Counted from the first letter of the stretch, positions 9,331-18,512 are shown. The stretch: 64,000 bases of DNA from Ectothiorhodospira lacustris (GCF_022227845.1 NZ_JAJNQN010000002.1:62001-126000), one strand, 5' to 3'. The notes: generated from the letters alone by a model not told the origin. Translations and numbers: made by a program.

Positions 9331-10344
9331 ATGTCCAGGACGATCACGTCACAGCCCTCGATCCAGTTTGCCGAAGCCGTCACGGGCGCTGCCGACAAGA
9401 CCGACACCCAGGCCCCGCCGTCCACGCTGCCTCCGGCCCTGAGCGGCGAGCGGCGCACCCTCGACAGCAAGGCAGGCCTGCTCTGCTATTACCAGGGTGG
9501 CCCGGCTCGGCGTGAAGAACAGCAGACCGCCGTGCCCCTGCTGCTCATTCACAGCGTGAATGCCGCGGGCTCCGCCTACGAAATGAAACCGCTGTACGAC
9601 CACTACAGCCGCCTGCGCCCCGTCTTTGCCCTGGAACTGCCCGGCTTCGGCGGCTCGGACCGCAGCGACCGGGCCTACACGCCCCGCCTCATGACCGACG
9701 CCATCCACGCCATGGTGCAGGAAATCCGGCGACTGATGGGCGATAGCCCCATCGATGCCATCGCCCTGTCCCTGGGCTCGGAATTCCTGGCCCGGGCCGC
9801 CGCCGAATCCGCCGCCGATTTTCGTACCGTGGCCCTGGTCAGCCCCACCGGCTTCCGGGGCACCGGCCGCCTGGACGGCCCCCCGGAAAGCACCCGGGGC
9901 ATGCCCTGGCTGCACACCGTGCTCACCCGGGGTCCCTGGAATCAGGGCCTGTTCAGTGCCCTGACCAAGCGCAGCGTCATCCGCTATTTCCTCAACAAGG
10001 CATGGGGTTCCCGCCGCATTGATCTGGGCCTGCTGGAATACAGCGTGGCCACCACCCGGCAGCCCGGCGCCCAACATGCGCCCTATCATTTCCTGGCGGG
10101 CAACCTGTTCAGCAAGGACATCACCCGGATCTACGAATCCCTGACCCTGCCGGTTTTCATGTGCCATGGCGAGCGGGGCGACTTCGTGGACTACCGCGGC
10201 AAGGCGGCGGTGGAGCGCCTGCCCAACTGGCGGGTGGAGGAGTTCGCCACCGGCGCCCTGCCCTTCTATGAACTGCCCGAAGAGTTCGTGCAGCACTATG
10301 ACGCCTTCGTGGAAAAGACCCTGGGCACCAAGGGCGACGCTTGA
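9331..10344 (+). CDS. Alpha/beta hydrolase
   Basis: 337 residues. After about 65 residues of variable N-terminus comes an alpha/beta-hydrolase core: LLLIHSVNAAGS as oxyanion loop (residues 70-81), ELPGFGGSDRSDR near 102, and nucleophile elbow ALSLGS with Ser147. The cap has a conserved TGFRGTGRL. The late acid and base positions are less clear (HGERGDFVDY near 272 may hold the acid). Substrate unknown. It is followed closely by sohB, suggesting an envelope-related operon. Confidence 0.8.
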   Translation: MSRTITSQPSIQFAEAVTGAADKTDTQAPPSTLPPALSGERRTLDSKAGLLCYYQGGPARREEQQTAVPLLLIHSVNAAGSAYEMKPLYDHYSRLRPVFALELPGFGGSDRSDRAYTPRLMTDAIHAMVQEIRRLMGDSPIDAIALSLGSEFLARAAAESAADFRTVALVSPTGFRGTGRLDGPPESTRGMPWLHTVLTRGPWNQGLFSALTKRSVIRYFLNKAWGSRRIDLGLLEYSVATTRQPGAQHAPYHFLAGNLFSKDITRIYESLTLPVFMCHGERGDFVDYRGKAAVERLPNWRVEEFATGALPFYELPEEFVQHYDAFVEKTLGTKGDA

Positions 10345-10360
10345 TCGGGGCTGACCACTG

Positions 10361-11374
10361 ATGGAATTCCTGTACGAGTACGGCCTGTTCCTGGCCAAGG
10401 CGGTCACCTTCGTGGTGGCCGCCCTGATCCTGCTGGGCAGCATCACCGCTGCCGCCGGCGGCTCCCGGGAACGGAGCCAGGAACACCTGGACGTCCGGCA
10501 TCTCAACCAGCGCTACCGGGACATGGAAAAGACCCTGCGCGAACACCTCAAGACACCCCGCAGCCTGGGTCAGCGCCTGCGACGGCTGGGCCGGAAACAG
10601 GATGACAAGAAGACCTCCCCGCCGCCGGACCCGGATCGCAGCCGGATTTTCGTGCTGCGCTTTCACGGCGACATTCGCGCCTCCCGGGTGGAAAACCTGC
10701 GGGAAGAGGTGTCCGCCATCCTGACCCAGGCCCGCAAGGACCTGGACCGGGTGGTGGTCTGCCTGGAGAGCGGCGGCGGCATGGTCCCCCACTACGGCCT
10801 GGCGGCCTCCCAGCTGGTCCGGCTGCGGGACGCAGGACTGCATCTCACCGTCACCGTGGACCGGGTGGCCGCCAGCGGCGGCTATCTGATGGCGGCGGTG
10901 GCCCACCGCATCGTCGCCGCGCCCTTCGCCATCGTCGGCTCCATCGGCGTGGTGGCCCAGCTACCCAACCTGCACCGCTGGCTCAAGCGCCGCGAGGTGG
11001 ACGTGGAACTGCTCACCGCCGGCGAGTACAAGCGCACCCTCACCGTTCTGGGACAGAACACCCCGGAAGGCAGGGCCAAGTTTCAGCAGGAGCTGGACGA
11101 GGCCCATGCCCTGTTCAAGGCGTTCCTGGGCCGTTACCGGCCCCAGCTCCACCTGGATACGGTGGCCACCGGAGAACACTGGTACGGGGAGCAAGCCCTG
11201 CCCCTTAGCCTGGTGGATGCGCTGAGCACCAGTGACGACGAACTCATGCGCCTGTCCAGGGAGTTCGACCTGTACGAGGTCACCTACCGTCGCAAGCAGA
11301 CCCTGGGCAAGCGCTTCAGCGGTGCCGTTGACGGGGCGCTGGACCGCATGATGCGGCTTCTTGGCAGAACCTGA
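10361..11374 (+). CDS. sohB: Inner-membrane peptidase SohB (family S49)
   Basis: 337 residues. One N-terminal membrane helix (about residues 8-32), a basic linker, then the S49 protease core. The nucleophile is Ser172 in RVAASGGYLMA and the general base Lys224 in GEYKRTL, which matches the Ser-Lys spacing of E. coli SohB; SGGG at 137-140 is the oxyanion region. It is a signal-peptide-peptidase-like enzyme facing the periplasm. Confidence 0.93.
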   Translation: MEFLYEYGLFLAKAVTFVVAALILLGSITAAAGGSRERSQEHLDVRHLNQRYRDMEKTLREHLKTPRSLGQRLRRLGRKQDDKKTSPPPDPDRSRIFVLRFHGDIRASRVENLREEVSAILTQARKDLDRVVVCLESGGGMVPHYGLAASQLVRLRDAGLHLTVTVDRVAASGGYLMAAVAHRIVAAPFAIVGSIGVVAQLPNLHRWLKRREVDVELLTAGEYKRTLTVLGQNTPEGRAKFQQELDEAHALFKAFLGRYRPQLHLDTVATGEHWYGEQALPLSLVDALSTSDDELMRLSREFDLYEVTYRRKQTLGKRFSGAVDGALDRMMRLLGRT

Positions 11375-11390
11375 GATCTCAACCCATCCC

Positions 11391-12803
11391 ATGACCCAGA
11401 CCAGCAGCCCCTCTTCAGCGGTGGATACTCACCGGATCGGCCCCATCCATCTGGCACCGGGCATCCTGCCCCTCCACGGCTGGACCTTCTTCTACGGCGG
11501 CTTTGTCTCCATCGGCCTGCTGGTGTTCATCACCATCGGCCAGACCTACATCCTCAACGAGCACCTGAATATCCCCCTGGACCAGCAGGGCACCCTCACC
11601 GGGGATCTGGTGTTCTGGACCGAGGTGGTGGCCCTGCTGCTGTTCATCCCGGCGGGGATCCTCATCGATCGCATCGGCCGAAGGCCGATCTTCATTGCCG
11701 GCTTCATGCTGCTGGCGGCCACCTACGTGCTCTATCCTCTGGCGGGCTCCAGCGACGACCTGTTCCTGTATCGGGCCATTTATGCCATGGGCATCGTCGC
11801 CATCGCCGGCGCCCTGTCCACGGTGCTGGCGGATTACCCGGCGGAGCGCTCCCGGGGCAAGTTGGTGGCCATCATCGGCATGCTCAATGGCCTGGGGATC
11901 GTGATGATCGGCCAGATGTTCGGGGTACTGCCGGAGGTATTCACCGCCCGCGGGGTCAGCGGCACCGATGCCGGGCTCTATACCCATCTGCTGGTAGCGG
12001 GGCTGGCGGTGGTCTCCGCCATCATCATCGGCTTCGGCCTCAAGGGCGGGGTGCCGCCCACCCGGGAGGCTCGGCCGCCGGTGCGCAAGCTGCTGGTCAC
12101 CGGGGTGACCGAGGCCCGCAACCCGCGCATCCTGCTGGCCTACGGCGCCGCCTTCATCGCCCGGGGCGACCAGTCCATCAATGCCGCCTTCGTCGTGCTC
12201 TGGGGCACCACGGTGGGCATCGGCATGGGCATGAGTGCGCCCGAGGCCATCAAGCAGGCCACCCTCATCTTCGTCATCACCCAGGTGGCGGCCCTGCTCT
12301 CGGCGCCGCTGCTGGGTCCGCTGGTGGATCGCCTGAACCGGGTCACCGCCCTGGGCGTCTGCATGGGCCTGGCGGCCCTGGGCAACCTGGCGGTGATCTT
12401 CATGGACAATCCCCTGGGCGGCGGCACCACCTGGATCTTCTTCATCTTGCTGGGCATCGGTCAGATGAGCGTGTTCCTGGGCGGGCAGTCCCTGATCGGC
12501 CAGGAAGCCCCCAAGGCCACCCGCGGCTCGGTACTGGCCATGTTCAACATCAGCGGTGCCCTGGGCATCCTGCTGATCATGATGATCGGCGGCCGCCTGT
12601 TCGACCAGATCGATCCCCGCGCCCCCTTCGTCCTGGTGGGTGCCATCAATATCCTGATGATGCTGGCCAGCTTCTATGTCCGGGCCAAGGCCCCCGGCAT
12701 GACCATCTCCCAGGTGGAGGTGGAGCGTGATGGCATGGCCCCGCCGACCTCCCAGGACCCATGGATCGACCCGGCCCACCGGCCGCGGGATCGCAAGACC
12801 TGA
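11391..12803 (+). CDS. Major facilitator superfamily transporter
   Basis: About 470 residues with around 12 hydrophobic helices. The cytoplasmic loop 2-3 signature is GILIDRIGRRP and the matching second-half loop is GPLVDRLNR. A TTG at 11361 would extend it into sohB; the ATG at 11391 starts a natural hydrophilic N-terminus of about 30 residues. The second half contains an unusual charged ARGDQSIN helix start. Substrate not predictable. Confidence 0.88.
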   Translation: MTQTSSPSSAVDTHRIGPIHLAPGILPLHGWTFFYGGFVSIGLLVFITIGQTYILNEHLNIPLDQQGTLTGDLVFWTEVVALLLFIPAGILIDRIGRRPIFIAGFMLLAATYVLYPLAGSSDDLFLYRAIYAMGIVAIAGALSTVLADYPAERSRGKLVAIIGMLNGLGIVMIGQMFGVLPEVFTARGVSGTDAGLYTHLLVAGLAVVSAIIIGFGLKGGVPPTREARPPVRKLLVTGVTEARNPRILLAYGAAFIARGDQSINAAFVVLWGTTVGIGMGMSAPEAIKQATLIFVITQVAALLSAPLLGPLVDRLNRVTALGVCMGLAALGNLAVIFMDNPLGGGTTWIFFILLGIGQMSVFLGGQSLIGQEAPKATRGSVLAMFNISGALGILLIMMIGGRLFDQIDPRAPFVLVGAINILMMLASFYVRAKAPGMTISQVEVERDGMAPPTSQDPWIDPAHRPRDRKT

Positions 12804-12824
12804 CCTTTTTCGGAGCCCTTTTCC

Positions 12825-13148
12825 ATGAGCATCACCCAACAGTTCGACAACGTCACCCTGAACACCCAGGCCAATGTGTACTTTGACGGCAAGTGCGTCA
12901 GCCACGGCTTCACCCTGGCGGACGGCACCCGCAAGTCGGTGGGCGTGATCCTGCCCGCCCGCCTGACCTTCAACACCGGGGCGCCGGAGATCATGGAATG
13001 CGTGGCCGGGGCTTGCCGGGTCCGTCTGCCGGGAGAGGATGCATGGCGCAGCGTCGCTGCCGGAGAGTCATTCTCGGTGCCCGGCGACGCCAGCTTCGAT
13101 ATCGAAGTGGACGGCGAGCCCTTCCACTACATCTGCCACTTCGGATAA
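12825..13148 (+). CDS. ppnP: Pyrimidine/purine nucleoside phosphorylase PpnP
   Basis: 107-residue cupin of the PpnP (YaiE, DUF1255) family: ANVYFDGKCVSH, TRKSVGVILP and FHYICHFG at the C-terminus are characteristic, and the length equals the family norm. It phosphorolyses several nucleosides for salvage. A short gap after the MFS gene allows co-transcription, but nothing shows the transporter carries nucleosides. Confidence 0.93.
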   Translation: MSITQQFDNVTLNTQANVYFDGKCVSHGFTLADGTRKSVGVILPARLTFNTGAPEIMECVAGACRVRLPGEDAWRSVAAGESFSVPGDASFDIEVDGEPFHYICHFG

Positions 13149-13167
13149 TCGTTGCCGCGACGGCGCC

Positions 13168-13938
13168 TCAGAAGCGTCCGGACAGGTTCAGGGGGACCCT
13201 GCCTTCCGCGTCCGGCCGCCCCATGAAGCCCAGGGCCTGGGACAGCTCCCGACGGGCTCCTTCCCGCGTCCCCAGGCGCAGACGCAGCTGATAGCTCCCG
13301 TCCGGGGCCAGTCCCGCCGTGCCTTCCGCGAACAACGGCCCGCCCTGGTCGCGGATGACGGCCTCCAGATGACCCGCCTCGGTGGCGGTCAGGGTGGCCC
13401 GCAGATCCCCCAGGGGGAGGGGTTCGGGCAGTCCCGAGGCGGCATTGAGCCAGCCCACCACGCCCTCCACCTGACTGAAACGCCCCTGCCGGTCAAGCCG
13501 CAGGCTGGAGATGTCCGCCAGGACCCGCCCCTGCACGATCACCGGCAGGGTCAGATAGGCATCGGCCAGTGCCGCCGCCGGCAGATCGACCCGCAGATCC
13601 CGCAGGCGCAGGCCCGAAGGGTGAAGACCCAGGCGGCCGGCGGCCGTCCCGCCCGCCGGCCGCAGGGTGACATCCACCCGCAACTCCCCGCGCAGCCCCG
13701 CCAGGGGACGTACCCGCCACTGCAGATCCGACAGCATCAGTTCATCCAGCCGGACCTGTCGCGCCTGACCCCGCCAGAGGGTGCCGGACATCCCCGCGGG
13801 TTCCACCCCGTCAGGCACCAGACCCCGGTCCCGGGCCAGTTGCCAGGCGAAGGATGCCGGCAGGGTCACCAGCAGGAAGATCAGATAGGCGATTCCCCCC
13901 AGTACCAGGTAATGCCACGACTTCAGACCCGACTTCAC
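13168..13938 (-). CDS. gspN: Type II secretion system protein N
   Basis: 256 residues. One N-terminal membrane helix (about residues 12-32), then a beta-rich periplasmic domain with the GTLWRGQA motif near residue 52 typical of GspN and related AsmA-like domains. Last gene of the gsp operon; its start overlaps gspM by four bases. Confidence 0.88.
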   Translation of the reverse strand: MKSGLKSWHYLVLGGIAYLIFLLVTLPASFAWQLARDRGLVPDGVEPAGMSGTLWRGQARQVRLDELMLSDLQWRVRPLAGLRGELRVDVTLRPAGGTAAGRLGLHPSGLRLRDLRVDLPAAALADAYLTLPVIVQGRVLADISSLRLDRQGRFSQVEGVVGWLNAASGLPEPLPLGDLRATLTATEAGHLEAVIRDQGGPLFAEGTAGLAPDGSYQLRLRLGTREGARRELSQALGFMGRPDAEGRVPLNLSGRF

Positions 13939-14426
13939 GCCCCCTGCCCCTCCAGCACCAGTCGTGCATTGACCCGGCCGGCGGCCGGCTGGCGGTCCAC
14001 GACCAGACCGCTGACCTGAATCCCGTACTGCTGCCCCAGCCCGTCCAGCCAGCGCAACAGGTCATCGAATGCGACATTCTCCATCCACACACGGACCGTG
14101 CCCGTCCCCTCCGGCTGGACCCGCCGCAGACTGGAGGCCAGATTCGCCTGCCTAGCCGTGGCATCCACCAGCCCCAGCAGGGACTGGGTGCCCTGGGCCG
14201 CGGGCGCAGGACCGGACTGGCCCCTGGCGGCCCGCACCTGCGCCGAGGCCGCCTCCATCCACCCCAGATCCCCCTGCAGCCGTTCCACGGTCCGCGTCGC
14301 GGCGTCGACCCGGTCATTGAGGGGCAGCCAGATCAGGCCGTAGGACAGGATCAGCGCCGATAACAGACCGCCCAGGACCAGGATCCGCCGGTCACGGGAT
14401 GAAAGTGCTTGCCACCATGGGGTCAT
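13935..14426 (-). CDS. gspM: Type II secretion system protein M
   Basis: 163 residues: short cytoplasmic N-terminus with WWQALSSRDRR, one membrane helix (about 15-35), a coiled-coil stretch and a small ferredoxin-like periplasmic domain. It pairs with GspL in the inner-membrane platform. It overlaps gspL and gspN by four bases each, indicating translational coupling. Confidence 0.9.
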   Translation of the reverse strand: MTPWWQALSSRDRRILVLGGLLSALILSYGLIWLPLNDRVDAATRTVERLQGDLGWMEAASAQVRAARGQSGPAPAAQGTQSLLGLVDATARQANLASSLRRVQPEGTGTVRVWMENVAFDDLLRWLDGLGQQYGIQVSGLVVDRQPAAGRVNARLVLEGQGA

Positions 14427-15679
14427 GAATCGTTGCTCCGGATCAGGATACGGCTGTCCACCCGGTCTTCCCGGGTGCTGGCGGACTGGATCTCCACGCT
14501 CCAGCCTACGGTCGATTCCAGCTGCTGTCGAAGACGGTCCAGACTCCGGAGATCGGCCAGATGCAGGTCCAGATCCAGCCGCCCCGGCTGGTAGCGCAGG
14601 CTCTGGATCGTCAACCCCTGCTCGGCGGCCAGGGCCGGGCCGGCCACCGTCAGCAGGGCATCCAGGCCCGAGGTCGCGGGACCGCCGCCCTGGCCCTGCT
14701 GCAGGCTGTTGAGGGCGCTCTGCATCTGGCGCCGGGGGTCTACCACCCGACTGCCGGGGAAGGTCCGCTCAAAGACCTGGGTGATTTCCCGATCCAGCCG
14801 ATCCTGCTCCGCCTGCAGGGTGTGCAGTTCCCAGCCCAGGGTGATGAACTGGACCACGACCAATGCCAGCAGCAGGATCGCCGCCGGACGCCACGGGCGC
14901 CACCATTGGCCAAGGCCGTCGCGGGGACCGAAGGCGCCGCAGGCCAGATTGAAGGGTACCGATTTCGGCCACTCCCCGACGATGGCAACCAGCAGACGTT
15001 CATCGGCGGCATGGCACCTGACCTCTGCACCGAACGTCTGATCCAGACGATCCAGGGCCTCGTCACCGGGCAGCGCCGGACCATGTCGATGGATCTCCAG
15101 ACGCTCGGGACGCCGATCCGGCGGGGTCTCGTCCCATTGCAACTGCAACAGAAAAGCCGCATTGTCCCGCTCCATAGCAGCCCCGTCGCCGTCGGCCGTG
15201 GCCAGCCAGGCCATGCTCCCTTCCAGCCGGACCGTCCAGGTATCCGGTGGCGTGGGCAGGACAGCAGTCTCCGGCACCAGCAGATGAGGCTCCAGCCCCT
15301 GAGCGCGCAAGGCCTCCAGCCAGGACTGCATGTCACCCCGGGACACCACGGCCACCCGCAGACGTCCATCCGGGTCTCGAGCACCGGGGACGAAATGCAG
15401 GCTTTCCACCTCGTCGGCCAGCAGATCCTCCAGGGCATAGGGCAAAGCCTTCATCATCGCGCGGCTGTTGCGGGTGGGCATTTCCACACGGGTCAGCAAG
15501 ACCCGGGCCCCAGGTACCAGCACGATCAGGCGCCCGGCCCGAATCCGTTCCGCCAGTCCATCCAGCCCCTCCGGGGGCAGGATCTGCACGGAGCCATCCG
15601 CCATCTGCAGCAGGGCCTCCCAGGGGGCCTCGGGATCATTGGGATCGGTGGGTCTTAAAAAGACCTGGCTGGGATTCAC
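14423..15679 (-). CDS. gspL: Type II secretion system protein L
   Basis: 418 residues. Cytoplasmic actin-like domain (about 1-265) that contacts the GspE ATPase, with the motif MMKALPYALEDLLADEVESLHF around residues 74-95; one membrane helix (about 268-288); then a coiled coil and a periplasmic ferredoxin-like domain that binds GspM. Sequence order and size are normal. Confidence 0.92.
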   Translation of the reverse strand: MNPSQVFLRPTDPNDPEAPWEALLQMADGSVQILPPEGLDGLAERIRAGRLIVLVPGARVLLTRVEMPTRNSRAMMKALPYALEDLLADEVESLHFVPGARDPDGRLRVAVVSRGDMQSWLEALRAQGLEPHLLVPETAVLPTPPDTWTVRLEGSMAWLATADGDGAAMERDNAAFLLQLQWDETPPDRRPERLEIHRHGPALPGDEALDRLDQTFGAEVRCHAADERLLVAIVGEWPKSVPFNLACGAFGPRDGLGQWWRPWRPAAILLLALVVVQFITLGWELHTLQAEQDRLDREITQVFERTFPGSRVVDPRRQMQSALNSLQQGQGGGPATSGLDALLTVAGPALAAEQGLTIQSLRYQPGRLDLDLHLADLRSLDRLRQQLESTVGWSVEIQSASTREDRVDSRILIRSNDS

Positions 15680-15748
15680 GGAAATTCTCCAGTGATGGGA
15701 CTGACGGACATCATCATGACAAATTTTGCCCAGGATCTTCAGGGTGTG

Positions 15749-16546
15749 TCAGGGACCGCAGGCGGTCTGTTCCCGCAGCACCACCCGCTGTTCCCGGGTA
15801 TCGAGCACGCTGCAGAGCAGGAAGCGCCGCCCGGCCAGTTCCGTGCGAACCGCCAGACGGAAGTACCGGGACTCCACCGTCGTATCCTCGGCGGTGCCGA
15901 AGGCCCGCTGCAGGACTTCCGGGGCCACCTGAAGATTCATGATGGACGTGGTCTCCGGCAGGGCGGTCACGTAAGGCACCACGGCCCACCAGATGGGTGT
16001 CGTCACCCCCAGCACCAGTCGCAGTTCGCTGGGGCTGAGCATGGGCCGGTTCCCGCTCAGATAGGGAGGATCCAGTGCACGATAGGCGGGGTCATCGGTC
16101 TCCGGATCGAGCCAGTCGGTGAGATGGACCAGCAGGCGTTCGGGATCCAGGCGCAGGTCCGGGGTTTCCCGGGCAATCTCTTCCAGCAACCGGACAAATC
16201 CCTGTCGCAGTTCATCGTCCTCCCGCGCCAGGGCATTGAGATTGAAGCGGCAATGCAGATCCTCCAGCAGGACGACCAACTCCGCCTCCTCCAGATAGAC
16301 GGGGATCGCCGGTGACACGCACCCCTCCCAGGGCAGTTCATCGTCCTCGCCGCGCTCCCCCAGCAGGCGCAGGGCATAGGCCTCCGCCCCCAGGGAGAGC
16401 TGATAGGCCTGGTCATGGGTGAAGACATTGGTGGTCCGGCGGATATCCAGATGCTGCCGGGTGGCCATGGACACGGCAGCGATGGTGGCCAGGGCCACCA
16501 CCAGCAGTGCAGTGATCAGGGCGACACCCTGTTGACGGCGATACAT
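15749..16546 (-). CDS. gspK: Type II secretion minor pseudopilin K
   Basis: 265 residues from the ATG at 16546 (a GTG at 16558 is possible). The prepilin motif RRQQGVALITALLVVALA has the Gly-Val cleavage site; GspK naturally lacks the Glu at position 5, in line with its place at the pseudopilus tip. It is shorter than the 300-plus residues common in enterobacteria. The gene lies directly after the inserted cheB-type gene rather than after gspJ. Confidence 0.9.
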   Translation of the reverse strand: MYRRQQGVALITALLVVALATIAAVSMATRQHLDIRRTTNVFTHDQAYQLSLGAEAYALRLLGERGEDDELPWEGCVSPAIPVYLEEAELVVLLEDLHCRFNLNALAREDDELRQGFVRLLEEIARETPDLRLDPERLLVHLTDWLDPETDDPAYRALDPPYLSGNRPMLSPSELRLVLGVTTPIWWAVVPYVTALPETTSIMNLQVAPEVLQRAFGTAEDTTVESRYFRLAVRTELAGRRFLLCSVLDTREQRVVLREQTACGP

Positions 16547-16558
16547 GGCGGCGGTCAC

Positions 16559-16606
16559 TACTCGTAGTCGCTCCAGGGCCGGAACGCTTTCACCATTCCC
16601 TCGTCG
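16559..16606 (-). other. Orphan coding tail between cheB-like gene and gspK
   Basis: Read on the minus strand, the sequence gives an open stretch ending ...VKAFRPWSDYE and a TAG at 16558-16560, ten bases before the gspK ATG, with GC content like the host genes rather than the inserted gene. It may be what remains of the original 3-prime end of the gene that preceded gspK. It is too short to identify. Confidence 0.25.
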
Positions 16607-17209
16607 TCAAGCATCAGGCAAACCAGACTCCGAGCATGCAATCTGCACGATTTTTTGCGCGATTTTTTCGGGCGAAAGGACAAAATCTATGCAACCTGTA
16701 GCGATTGCACTCTCAGGCATATCCGGCTGTGCAGCCGTATCGAGCGTCTGCGCGATGGTAATACCCCCCACCTCTTTAATGCGGCACAGGGCCTCTGCGC
16801 CGTCGCCATCATAGCCAGAGACAATGATCGCGACAATTTTTGCGGCCCAGTGCTCCGCCAAAGAACCCAGGAACACCGTGATTACGTCAGGCCATCCCCT
16901 CGGTTTTGATATCGGTTTTAGAAGAAACTCACCGTCGAGAACGTGCAGATCACGCTGCCCAGGGATTATGAAAACATGATTGGGAACAATAACCAGTTTT
17001 TCCGTGATGAGTTCAACCGGCATCTTTGTATAGTTCGGAAGAATCTGGTGAAGCAGGGTGGCCTGTGTTCTCACGTGATTAACTATCACAATAGCCACGC
17101 CCATATCGGCCGGCAGGTTCTGGAGCAAACGGATATAGGCATCAAGGCCACCGGCTGAACCGCCTACGCAAACGACAGGAAAGTTCTTTTTAGCGAGATT
17201 GGCATCCAT
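16607..17209 (-). CDS. Stand-alone CheB-type protein methylesterase domain
   Basis: 200 residues corresponding to the CheB catalytic domain without a receiver domain. The triad can be read: Ser18 in VGGSAGGL, a histidine near residue 45 (VNHVRTQATLLH) and Asp136 in SGYDGDGAEAL, where chemotaxis CheB has TGMGxDGA. The ATG at 17209, behind AAGGATGG, is preferred to one at 17248. Base composition is clearly lower in GC than the flanking gsp genes. Without a CheR or MCP nearby, its substrate is unknown; it may act with the adjacent PAS-GGDEF protein. Confidence 0.85.
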   Translation of the reverse strand: MDANLAKKNFPVVCVGGSAGGLDAYIRLLQNLPADMGVAIVIVNHVRTQATLLHQILPNYTKMPVELITEKLVIVPNHVFIIPGQRDLHVLDGEFLLKPISKPRGWPDVITVFLGSLAEHWAAKIVAIIVSGYDGDGAEALCRIKEVGGITIAQTLDTAAQPDMPESAIATGCIDFVLSPEKIAQKIVQIACSESGLPDA

Positions 17210-17310
17210 TAACAATCCATCCTTATTAGCACTGCAAAATTTCGCCATGAGCGAAATAAAAGCTCAAGACAAAGCCAAAAGAGGCATTGTCTTACCCTTA
17301 GCTTTTTTCG

Positions 17311-18174
17311 TCAGCCAGTTTTCGAACGTCCCCCTTTCAGCCGGTACATATCCTCATCCGCATGCCTCAACAGGGTATCTGCATCCACCCCGTCCGCGGG
17401 ATAACAGGCCACGCCGATACTACAGGACGGCATTCTGATATCACCGAATTCAACGTCCATTGGCTCGGCCATGAATGCGAGAATCTGCTCCACCTTCCCG
17501 GAAATGGCAACCTCGGAATGGAGATCCGTCAACAGAACAACGAATTCGTCACCGCCCATCCGGGCCACCGTGTCGGTTTCACGTACGCAGCCTTCCAGCC
17601 GTCGTGCAATTTCACAGAGCACACGATCACCCGCCGCATGTCCATGAGTATCATTAATATATTTGAAGTCATTGATATCCAGAAACAGCAAAGCCAGACC
17701 GCTCTGGTGGCGATGGGCCGCATGCAGAGCCGAATCCAGTCGATCATTGAACAGCGATCGGTTAGTCAACCCTGTCAACGGATCGTGATGGGCGAGGAAA
17801 CGTAATTTCTCCTCGGCCTGCTTGAGGGCCGTCACGTCCCGCGCCACACCGATCCGCACACCATTCTCCTCGGACCAGCGGGCAGACCACAGGATGTGCA
17901 CGACAGCGCCATCCTTGTGGATATAACGGTTACTGAAGTCCACGTGGGGCTGACCGTTCATGACCTGGGCAATGGAAGCCCGTGTGGCCACCAAATCGTC
18001 AGGATGCATATAGTCGGTGATCGACGTGCCGATCAACTCGTCGGCGCGATAACCGAGCAGCGTCTCACACGCATCGCTCACAAAGACGATCTTGCTGTCC
18101 TCGTCAACCACGAAGACCGCATCCAGCATCAGATTAAGCAACTTAGGATAAAGTGCTCTTATATCAACGGGCAT
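17311..18174 (-). CDS. PAS-GGDEF diguanylate cyclase
   Basis: 287 residues, no membrane helix. PAS domain about 12-120 (DAVFVVDEDSKIVFVS start, then a PAC-like RDVTALKQAEE linker), GGDEF domain 125-287 with an intact active site GGDEF at 207-211 and an inhibitory site RETD at 198-201, five residues before it. It should make cyclic-di-GMP and be product-inhibited. It precedes the CheB-type gene on the same strand; together they form a lower-GC insert inside the gsp operon. Confidence 0.92.
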   Translation of the reverse strand: MPVDIRALYPKLLNLMLDAVFVVDEDSKIVFVSDACETLLGYRADELIGTSITDYMHPDDLVATRASIAQVMNGQPHVDFSNRYIHKDGAVVHILWSARWSEENGVRIGVARDVTALKQAEEKLRFLAHHDPLTGLTNRSLFNDRLDSALHAAHRHQSGLALLFLDINDFKYINDTHGHAAGDRVLCEIARRLEGCVRETDTVARMGGDEFVVLLTDLHSEVAISGKVEQILAFMAEPMDVEFGDIRMPSCSIGVACYPADGVDADTLLRHADEDMYRLKGGRSKTG

Positions 18175-18512
18175 AATTCGGGGGAATTAGGTGATTCATG
18201 CCTCTTAATTATAGCCCTATCGCGACGGTAGGCGGGAAGGATCGACTCGTCACAGTATAAGTACCTGCCAATGCAGGGCCATTCTCTTCCACATTATTGC
18301 GAAAAGCTTCTCGAAATGCCTCACCGGCAGCGACAACAGATTTCTCAATTAATTCTAGACCCTTAGCTTCCCAGTCATCCAGTGCGACTTTTCCTGAAGC
18401 CGATGAATCCGTCATTCCCGCGCAAGCGGGAATCCAGTCACGGACTGAGGATCCTGGACTCCCGCCTTCGCGGGAGTGACGGCAAGAGCCATCCCCAGGT
18501 TCCCCCATCACT
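18175..18512. other. Intergenic region between gspJ and the insert, with possible gene remnant
   Basis: This 338-bp gap holds the hairpin element at 18411-18480. On the minus strand an open frame runs from a GTG at 18523, overlapping the end of gspJ, through the element to 18209. Its last 65 residues form an amphipathic helical stretch (DDWEAKGLELIEKS and AGEAFREAFRNNVEE). This may be a small unknown gene interrupted or extended by the repeat. Nothing else is evident. Confidence 0.3.
18411..18480 (+). repeat. Dispersed two-hairpin element, full copy 1
   Basis: 70 bp made of two inverted repeats: ATTCCCGCGCAAGCGGGAAT (dRS3-like) and CTCCCGCCTTCGCGGGAG, bounded by GTCA and TGAC. It is almost identical to 47555-47624, differing only in a short central stretch (GAGGATC against GAAACCC). 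It marks the gspJ side of the insert in the gsp operon. Confidence 0.9.

Noticed and set aside
11415-12905. 496-residue open frame on the minus strand opposite the MFS gene
   Set aside because: Extreme Asp/Gln/Gly/His composition typical of a shadow of a high-GC membrane protein gene; the opposite strand has a clear transporter.
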